A stretch of 39,713 nucleotides of DNA, from NCBI GenBank assembly GCA_964393115.1, contig CAYMST010000011.1:1-39713 (forward strand), in the 5' to 3' direction. This DNA is from CAYMST01 sp964393115. Its GTDB lineage: Bacteria; Bacteroidota; Bacteroidia; Cytophagales; Cyclobacteriaceae. Below are positions 33,804 through 39,713 of this stretch, piece by piece. The notes below the pieces were generated by a model, which saw nothing but the letters and a program-made list of their open reading frames with translations, searched no databases and was not told the origin of the DNA. Each line of letters starts with the position of its first letter. Within the stretch, counting starts at the first letter, position 1. The translations under genes were made by a program, and so were the position numbers.

Positions 33804-35276
33804 TAAACTGGCATATTGGCTTCTAATTAACTTATTAAGCTTTTTTTCTTCTGCTCTATTTGCCAGCTCTAACCCAAATATCGTATTAATTCTTACCGAT
33901 GACTTGGCTTGGAATAGTCTAAGTATTTATGGTAACTCCTACTTGAAAACCCCCAACATTGATAAAATTGGTGAAAAAGGCTTAAAGTTTAATTTTGCTT
34001 ATGCCAACCCAGTATGCTCTTCTACTAGAGCAAGTCTTATGACTGGTAAATATGCTACAAATGTGGGTATTACTGGGACTACTCAAGCCCCCGTTTACAC
34101 CAAAGCTTTTCTTAGGACTCCACCTAATAGGTCAACTATTGACCACGAAACCAACTTGCTAAGCCATCTACTTAAAGGTGCTGGATATATAAATGGTATT
34201 TCTGGAAAATGGCACTTAGGTCATAGTTATCAAATTGCCAGTGTATTAGTAAACCAAGCCTTGGGACATAGTTATTTTGAGAGCAAAGGCTTTGATTACG
34301 TAAGTAATGCACGGGAGGGAAATACAAATGATAAGGCTGTAAATGCTATTACTTCAGATCTCATTAATTTCATAACGGACCATAAAGACACAACTTTTTT
34401 CGCTTTTGCCTCTCATTTTACTCCACATACCAACTTTGATGCTCCAAATAGTTTGATTAATAAGTACGTCGACCTTGGATTCGAAAAAAGCTCTACCAAT
34501 AAAGGGGTTTATGAGGAAATTCCATCTGCCGACTATTTGGCCATGATTGAACACCTGGATAACTCTATTGGCGTTTTGGTGAATAAACTAGAAGAACTCG
34601 ACCTTCTTGACAACACGATGATCATCTTTACTTCAGATAATGGTGCTCCTAACAGAGTCTGGGACAGCTCACCACTCAAGAATGGAAAGGCTACATTATA
34701 TGAGGGAGGTATTCGAGTACCTCTTCTTATTCAATGGCCTGATGGAATTACCCCGGCTACGACATGCAAAGAACCAGTGCACTTAATGGACTTATACCCT
34801 ACCATCGCAGAAATGGTCTCCTCTTCTGAGAGTAGTGAAATAGATGGAGAAAGCCTATTACCATTTTTCTCAGAAGTAAATCATCAACTATCAAGAGAGT
34901 CAATCTTTTGGCATTTCCCAGATTATTCTCCGAGGTTCGGACAAACGCCATCCTCCGCGATACTTAAATACCCTTACAAACTTATTTATTATTATGCCGA
35001 TCATTTAAATTCATCTGGATTTACACCTATGTTGAATCACCCTTTCGGTGAGTTAGTCCTGGAAGGCAAGCTAGAACTCTTTAATTTGGAAGATGATGAG
35101 TCTGAAAAGAGAAACCTTAAGGATGACATGCCAAGTCTCACGTGTGACTTGTTGGACGAGCTTAAAGCGCTCATAGATGAAAACAGAGGTTTACTGCCCT
35201 ATCTAAATCCCGAGTTTTCATCAACAAATTGGACCGAAACAAAAAAATTCACCTCACAAGACTCAATTGATTTTTT
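33500..35276 (+). repeat. Tandem duplication, copy 2 (1,777 bp)
   Basis: This second copy of the 1,777-bp unit begins at the junction inside the sulfatase at 31995, where its body gives way to a sorting-domain sequence resembling the upstream gene, and ends near 35276 in the sulfatase at 33772. After that point the two genes' C-termini are unrelated. Positions 34204-34934 are identical to 32427-33157 of copy 1. Confidence 0.88.
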
Positions 35277-35550
35277 CGCGGACGTAACTTCTGCGGAACA
35301 ACTTGTATGTACAAGATCCATAGTCAAGAGGGTCTTATTTCAGCAGAACGGATTATTCCTGAATTCTCCAAACTTCTTGATTAAAAGTTGTAGAATATTT
35401 GACCTATCTGGAAAGTTATTGTTTGATCAAGAAAAAGTAAATTCTAAAATGCTTAGATTAGATATTAATCCCAAGGCATCAATACTGGTTTATGTTATTT
35501 CAACTACAATTGGAACCTGGAGATATAAAAAATACTATTCCAGAGAATAG
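33772..35550 (+). CDS. S1-type sulfatase, near-duplicate of its neighbour with a different C-terminal domain
   Basis: This 592-residue protein has a signal peptide cleaved near LFA-S (residue 31), TDDLAWNSLSIYG, Cys82 in CSSTRASLMTG as in its twin, and identical central sequence covering the GKWHLG, TSDNGAP and LYEGGIRVP blocks. The C-terminus differs from its twin after about residue 503. It has a diverged T9SS-type tail with RIFDLSGKLLFDQEK and ends in WRYKKYYSRE. I infer that this gene keeps the original downstream tail, while the twin received the upstream gene's tail during duplication. Its start overlaps the previous gene by 32 bases, as in the first pair, because that junction was duplicated too. 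Its 3' end overlaps the convergent gene by 16 bases. Confidence 0.9.
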   Translation: MKLAKRSNFNNKLAYWLLINLLSFFSSALFASSNPNIVLILTDDLAWNSLSIYGNSYLKTPNIDKIGEKGLKFNFAYANPVCSSTRASLMTGKYATNVGITGTTQAPVYTKAFLRTPPNRSTIDHETNLLSHLLKGAGYINGISGKWHLGHSYQIASVLVNQALGHSYFESKGFDYVSNAREGNTNDKAVNAITSDLINFITDHKDTTFFAFASHFTPHTNFDAPNSLINKYVDLGFEKSSTNKGVYEEIPSADYLAMIEHLDNSIGVLVNKLEELDLLDNTMIIFTSDNGAPNRVWDSSPLKNGKATLYEGGIRVPLLIQWPDGITPATTCKEPVHLMDLYPTIAEMVSSSESSEIDGESLLPFFSEVNHQLSRESIFWHFPDYSPRFGQTPSSAILKYPYKLIYYYADHLNSSGFTPMLNHPFGELVLEGKLELFNLEDDESEKRNLKDDMPSLTCDLLDELKALIDENRGLLPYLNPEFSSTNWTETKKFTSQDSIDFFADVTSAEQLVCTRSIVKRVLFQQNGLFLNSPNFLIKSCRIFDLSGKLLFDQEKVNSKMLRLDINPKASILVYVISTTIGTWRYKKYYSRE

Positions 35551-36581
35551 ACTTTAATTTCATTCACCTTTTTGGTGAGTGCTTCTGTGAATACCTCAGC
35601 CCCTCGACGATTCAGGTGGCCAACATCAAAGCTATTGTCTAAACTGTAAAACTCAGGATATTTGTTTGGATTGGCTAATTCTATTTTATTGGGTAAGGGA
35701 ATAGAGTCATATAGTTCTACTATATCATCCTCCAATCTAGGGGGATAAAAGAAAATGATTTTAACACCTTGCTTATTTCCTAAGTCTATCAGTTGTAATA
35801 TCTTGTTGAGATGAGCCTGATTAAAAGAAGTGCTAGATGATGCCTTTTTAAAGTAATTAGAAATGCTCTTCTTTCTGCTCTTTAGAACTCTAAAGTCTTG
35901 TTTAAAATTAGTGTTTCTTTGTTGCAAACTTTTATACCCCTTTCCTTTATGTATCAGGTTTTCATCCAACGAATAAAAGCCGTCTCCTTTAGGACCGAGA
36001 TAATGGCGTTTCTTAGCCGAAATATTGTTTAGGAATATATGATCAACATAGGCTTTGACCATCCCAATCCTCAATACGTTTTCACAGTAGCTAATTAGGT
36101 GATTTCCAATGCCCTGATGTTCTTCATTCAGTAATACTCTTATGGCAAAAATGAGGTTTTCAAGGTTCAAGAAATATTTCGTTCTTACAGAGTGAAGGTT
36201 TTTATCGGGAATGCCTTTGAACGCCTGCAATTCCAGAAATATTACATCATCTTTCTTAAAATAAGATCCTTTAAACAGATTCTCTAAGATCCAATAGGAC
36301 TCATGACTACTAAGTCCATTTATTCCGAAATTATATGACTTAGTGTGTCCAATTATACTATCGAAAAGTGAAGGTATAATATGTCTGTAAGTTCGGCTAG
36401 AACCTAAAAAGAAGGTGTTGTACTGATTATTCTTAGAATCTCTTCCCTTTTCATCTAGGTACGCCCTTTTTACCGCTATTCCTTCATTTCCCCAATCAAA
36501 AGGGGTAGTAGTATGCGTAATGATCAAAAGACCAATTATAAAAAAAAGATATCGAGCCAGATTTGTTAAAAACGATTTCAT
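35535..36581 (-). CDS. SGNH-type membrane-anchored protein, MBOAT partner
   Basis: This 348-residue protein has a single N-terminal transmembrane segment (about residues 9-25) and an exported domain. FFLGSSRTYRHI places a candidate nucleophile Ser (61 or 62) in an SGNH block I-like motif, and FDVGHLNRRGAEVF supplies the block V Asp319 and His322. This fits the AlgJ/AlgX/DltD-like proteins that accept an acyl group from an MBOAT protein and pass it to a glycan. Its ATG directly abuts the stop of the MBOAT gene (no gap), so the two are co-translated. Overall sequence similarity to named families is not recognisable, so the family call rests on these motifs and the pairing. Confidence 0.72.
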   Translation of the reverse strand: MKSFLTNLARYLFFIIGLLIITHTTTPFDWGNEGIAVKRAYLDEKGRDSKNNQYNTFFLGSSRTYRHIIPSLFDSIIGHTKSYNFGINGLSSHESYWILENLFKGSYFKKDDVIFLELQAFKGIPDKNLHSVRTKYFLNLENLIFAIRVLLNEEHQGIGNHLISYCENVLRIGMVKAYVDHIFLNNISAKKRHYLGPKGDGFYSLDENLIHKGKGYKSLQQRNTNFKQDFRVLKSRKKSISNYFKKASSSTSFNQAHLNKILQLIDLGNKQGVKIIFFYPPRLEDDIVELYDSIPLPNKIELANPNKYPEFYSLDNSFDVGHLNRRGAEVFTEALTKKVNEIKVYSLE

Positions 36582-38039
36582 TTAGAACTGAAAATATATG
36601 AAGTCTTGCTCTGCACTAAAAAATTCTAATACCACTAATGTAAGCAGAATGTATATTATAAACCTTATCGCTCTACCTCCCCTAATAACCTCTAAACCAA
36701 AGGAGTGCGCTCGATTCGTCCACTCAACAACAAGAAGTACGGTGATGGCAGCACATGTTTGTAAAAGCACCGAAAACTCTATCTTGAGTTTCTTGATCAT
36801 CATCATTGGACTCGATATCTCGAATGAAAAAAGATGTGACAAGTAGGTGCTAGCATGTATTAACGACTCCGCTCTAAAAAATACCCAAGTGAAACATACT
36901 AATATGAAGGTCAGTATAACATTAGAGATTTCACTAACACTTGGAAAAATCTTTCCTTGACCTATTTCACCTAAGTTTTTACGGTTGCGTTGACTCAACA
37001 TTAGTGGGACAAAAAGAAGAGCATTAATAAAGCCCCAAATGACAAATGTCCAATTTGCACCATGCCAAATACCACTCACTGAGAATATAATAAATACATT
37101 CCGAATCATTTTAATGCGACCTACTTTACTTCCTCCTAAGGGTATATATATGTAATCTCTAAACCATGTAGTCAGGGAAATATGCCACCTTCTCCAAAAC
37201 TCTGCTATATCTCTAGAAAAATAGGGATAAGCAAAGTTCTGCATCAAGTTAAACCCAAATAACCGTGAGGTTCCTACAGCGATATCTGAGTACCCTGAAA
37301 AATCGCAGTATATCTGAAACGCAAAAAAAGCGGCTCCTAAGAACAATATTGGGCCATGTACCTCGGAGTAGTTTTCAAAAAAACAATCGACAAGTATGGC
37401 ACAATTATCGGCTACGACTACTTTCTTAAAGAAGCCCCATAAGATCTGTCTACAACCAAGAATAGCTTGATGATAATCGAAGTTTCTTTTACGAAGAAAC
37501 TGTGGGAGAAGATTAGCAGCACGCTCGATAGGACCCGCCACTAGCTGTGGAAAGAAAGTGACAAACGCAAAGAATGCGATTATATCTTTACACGGTTTAA
37601 TATTCTTCCTATATATATCAATGGAATAGCTTAGCGTTTGGAAGGTATAAAAGCTAATACCAACAGGAAGAATTACATTGATGGTCCTTATATGCTCGTT
37701 AATACCTACACTGGCAAGCATATCAGTGAAGGACACAACGAAAAAATCGTAATATTTAAAAACCCCAAGAAACCCTAAATTCACTGCTAAACTTATCGCC
37801 AGAAATATTTTTTTATTTCTCGCCGATTGAGATTCGCTTATCCTTATTCCAATTAAGTAGTCTAGTAAAGAACTGACTATAATGAGCGATAGGAACCTGT
37901 AATCCCACCATCCATAGAAGACGTAACTAACGGTCAGAAGAAATAGATTTTGCATTTTGGTTTTTTCCTTTAGAAAAAACCAGTAAACACAAAAACAAAT
38001 TATAAAAAAGACTAAGTATTCAACAGAGTTGAAGAGCAT
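36582..38039 (-). CDS. MBOAT family O-acyltransferase (AlgI-like)
   Basis: This 485-residue polytopic membrane protein has at least ten hydrophobic segments and all the AlgI/DltB hallmarks: VEYLVFFIICFCVYW at the N-terminus, FGWWDYRF-type YGWWDYR, and LPVGISFYTFQTLSY. Also present are FPQLVAGPIERA, IYCDFSGYSDIA, FWRRWHISLTTWFRDYIYIPLGG with His286, and SGIWHGANWTFVIWG with the catalytic His326. It carries acyl (probably acetyl) groups across the membrane for transfer to an extracellular polymer. The downstream SGNH-type gene is the expected transferase partner. In this locus the acceptor may be the fucose-containing glycan, but that is inference. Confidence 0.93.
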   Translation of the reverse strand: MLFNSVEYLVFFIICFCVYWFFLKEKTKMQNLFLLTVSYVFYGWWDYRFLSLIIVSSLLDYLIGIRISESQSARNKKIFLAISLAVNLGFLGVFKYYDFFVVSFTDMLASVGINEHIRTINVILPVGISFYTFQTLSYSIDIYRKNIKPCKDIIAFFAFVTFFPQLVAGPIERAANLLPQFLRKRNFDYHQAILGCRQILWGFFKKVVVADNCAILVDCFFENYSEVHGPILFLGAAFFAFQIYCDFSGYSDIAVGTSRLFGFNLMQNFAYPYFSRDIAEFWRRWHISLTTWFRDYIYIPLGGSKVGRIKMIRNVFIIFSVSGIWHGANWTFVIWGFINALLFVPLMLSQRNRKNLGEIGQGKIFPSVSEISNVILTFILVCFTWVFFRAESLIHASTYLSHLFSFEISSPMMMIKKLKIEFSVLLQTCAAITVLLVVEWTNRAHSFGLEVIRGGRAIRFIIYILLTLVVLEFFSAEQDFIYFQF

Positions 38040-38147
38040 GAATTCAATTTTTTACGACATTCTGTCGAAGAGACCCCATCAGGCCGCCAAAATAAAATAA
38101 TTGAAATCATATTCCAATTTTGATAATTCAACTTAAGCTAAAAGAAA

Positions 38148-39590
38148 TTACCAAGTTGTGCCGTATGCTTCTTGCATTTTACTTACTAGTTTCTCTGTAT
38201 TGACATTTCTTACGTTAACTTGGTTTCCATTAGCTCTCGCTATAGCCATACTTGCCCCTAAAGCGGCAGCATGACCAAGTCCCATCATAGTTCTAGACAG
38301 GCGACAGCTTGATGCCGCTATATGTGAAAAGCTAGCACCCCGGCAGGCTACTAATAAGTTAGTTGTATTCTTTGGAATCAAACACCTATAAGGTACTCCG
38401 TAGGGTTTTACAGTAGGGAAATCTAGGTTTTCACCATCTTGCTCGTTTTCATTGCCATAAGGACCTCCATGAATGTCAATTGGATGCTCTACCAAAGCAA
38501 TCATATCATCGTGCTTCTGTTCCTTATATCCGCTGGTTAAATCTTGCTCCCTCAAAACATATTCTCCAACTAGCCTATACGTCTCTCGAATTCCTGGAAG
38601 AACGGCGAAACTGTCAAACTTATAATCCTCTAGATGAAGATTTGGAAAGCCAAGGCCTGTGGCGAATAAAGGCTTTAACCTGGACCAATGACACTTTGAC
38701 AAAACCTCTCCTGAAGAGATTATTTCAGCTTCAGTCGCCGGTACATAAGAGCTCCCATCTAAAACAGAGTTGCCTAATGGATTAATAATGATGTCACCAT
38801 TCATAATACCCGTAATAAATGCACTATTGCCACTTCTCGCAAAATCGGTACAGCAGAATGATTTATCCTCTCCTTTTCCATCTAAGGTTACTCTATAGCA
38901 GTAAGAGATGCCATTAAGTATCATTTTTGGTTCTTCTGGGGCATTAGGTTCATTATACATGGCCTGAGAATCTTCTCCAATAGCCACATCACAACTAGCA
39001 AGTCTACCAAGTGCCAAATTAGCGGAAGAATCAATAAATACCTGAGCCGAAATCTCGATTAAATTTCCCTGATTATCAATTCCTTGTACATAGTTTATTG
39101 TTGTGTTTGCATCATCACCCTTAGCATCGACGGTAGTAGACACGTCCAACAAGGTGGTATTGAAATAGCAGTGAACACCGAGCTTCTTCAATTGATCTTC
39201 CATCACCTGAGTCATATACGAAGGGTCAAAAACTACTATTCTCTGATCATCCTTACTGACTCCGTATTTGCTTAAGGTCTGGTCATAAGTACCATTGGGG
39301 TCGTCAAACCATAGTCCCAAGGAATCATGCTTTGTGTCTTCATTACTATAGCGCTTAGCTATCCGTATATGATCTTTATATTTTGGATTGGTACTCATCT
39401 CCTCATACAATTCCTTGGCCACTGTTTCAGCAGGCCCTGCCGGCCAGTCAGATACGAAAGCGAAAATACTATGTCCTCCGGGGCTCGGCATCCGATCTAT
39501 TATAGCCACCGTTTTTCCAAGCTTTGCTGCTGTAATTGCAGCCCCCAACCCGCCACTTCCACATCCGATTACACAAATATCAACTTCCAT
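38148..39590 (-). CDS. FAD-dependent oxidoreductase (FAD_oxidored type)
   Basis: This 480-residue flavoprotein shows a Rossmann dinucleotide motif near the N-terminus, VIGCGSGGLGAAITAAKLG (Gly9, Gly11, Gly14), followed by AIIDRMPSPGGHS with the Asp that binds the FAD ribose and the GGHS active-site-like turn. The C-terminal RGASFSHIAASSCRLSRTMMGLGHAAA is the second FAD-contact block of this family. It has no signal peptide, so it is cytoplasmic. Such enzymes often accompany sulfatases and glycan-utilisation genes, where oxidation of a sugar or aglycone has been suggested, but the substrate is unknown. The ATG at 39590 is preceded by an inverted repeat. A gap of 108 bases separates it from the MBOAT gene. 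Confidence 0.82.
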   Translation of the reverse strand: MEVDICVIGCGSGGLGAAITAAKLGKTVAIIDRMPSPGGHSIFAFVSDWPAGPAETVAKELYEEMSTNPKYKDHIRIAKRYSNEDTKHDSLGLWFDDPNGTYDQTLSKYGVSKDDQRIVVFDPSYMTQVMEDQLKKLGVHCYFNTTLLDVSTTVDAKGDDANTTINYVQGIDNQGNLIEISAQVFIDSSANLALGRLASCDVAIGEDSQAMYNEPNAPEEPKMILNGISYCYRVTLDGKGEDKSFCCTDFARSGNSAFITGIMNGDIIINPLGNSVLDGSSYVPATEAEIISSGEVLSKCHWSRLKPLFATGLGFPNLHLEDYKFDSFAVLPGIRETYRLVGEYVLREQDLTSGYKEQKHDDMIALVEHPIDIHGGPYGNENEQDGENLDFPTVKPYGVPYRCLIPKNTTNLLVACRGASFSHIAASSCRLSRTMMGLGHAAALGASMAIARANGNQVNVRNVNTEKLVSKMQEAYGTTW

Positions 39591-39594
39591 TTAA

Positions 39595-39623
39595 TTCCGA
39601 TTTTCTATAAATATTAATCGGAA
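39595..39623. promoter_or_regulatory. 8-bp inverted repeat upstream of the oxidoreductase gene
   Basis: ttccgatt (39595-39602) and aatcggaa (39616-39623) are a perfect inverted repeat separated by 13 bases of AT-rich sequence. It starts 5 bases upstream of the oxidoreductase ATG. It could be a repressor operator or, as RNA, a hairpin over the translation start. No T-run follows on the minus strand, so it is not a terminator. Confidence 0.4.
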
Positions 39624-39713
39624 GTTATATTAAAAAAAATGTTTTGACAATATTGAATTAAATTCCATTTTTTAAGTTATAGGGTTTCAAACATTTTTGA
39701 CAAAAATTTCATT

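Noticed and set aside
38055..38067. Hairpin cgaca-ttc-tgtcg upstream of the MBOAT gene
   Set aside because: On the minus strand it is followed by A residues, not T, and it is short; no function can be supported.
1..39713. tRNA genes, CRISPR arrays, insertion sequences and prophage genes
   Set aside because: No cloverleaf-like sequence, regular short repeat array, transposase or integrase was seen on either strand when reading the window; a tRNA scan was not possible.

Overview
The window is AT-rich and gene-dense. It looks like a chromosomal segment of a Bacteroidota bacterium, most likely a marine Cytophagales-type organism (inference). The evidence is type IX secretion sorting domains on secreted sulfatases, the NAD kinase / DUF6089-like barrel / uppS / bamA / tandem ompH order typical of that phylum, PpiC-type foldases followed by MoxR, and scattered TAnnTTTG promoter-like boxes with little Shine-Dalgarno signal. 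I saw no tRNA, rRNA, CRISPR array, insertion sequence or prophage. Genes are packed tightly, no gap exceeds 300 bases, and several genes start at TTG or GTG right after the upstream stop.

Layout. (1) 1-4125 holds housekeeping genes: a membrane protein, YraN, a secreted MORN-like protein, an RsmI-like methyltransferase, an alpha/beta hydrolase and PdxJ. (2) 4239-7567 is a plus-strand run of YqeY, CvpA, a second alpha/beta hydrolase, a CBS protein and NAD kinase. (3) 7628-14119 is an envelope-biogenesis cluster: two outer-membrane barrels, isoprenyl transferase (UppS), BamA and two Skp/OmpH chaperones, closed by a clear terminator. (4) 14207-17067 encodes a PP2C phosphatase, a STAS antagonist and an RsbW-like kinase, which together form a partner-switching module. 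(5) 17108-21885 encodes three periplasmic foldase-type proteins and a MoxR ATPase. (6) 21882-23383 (minus strand) encodes a lipoprotein with a Rieske fold that has lost its cluster ligands, and PheS.

(7) 23443-39590 is a surface-polysaccharide region. The minus strand carries a WecA/MraY-like phosphoglycosyltransferase, a WcaJ-like phosphoglycosyltransferase, the two GDP-L-fucose synthesis enzymes and one sulfatase. Diverging from them are three more sulfatases on the plus strand. Beyond these, again on the minus strand, are an SGNH/MBOAT O-acylation pair and an FAD-dependent oxidoreductase. Together they suggest a fucose-containing, possibly O-acylated glycan and the handling of sulfate esters on that or another glycan. 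The substrate cannot be read from the sequence.

The most notable signal is in the plus-strand sulfatases. A 1,777-bp segment, made of the 3' end of one sulfatase plus the body of the next, is tandemly duplicated. This created a chimeric sulfatase (31995-33803) carrying its upstream neighbour's sorting domain. Inside the two copies, 731 bp are identical while the flanks have diverged, which points to gene conversion or recent recombination.
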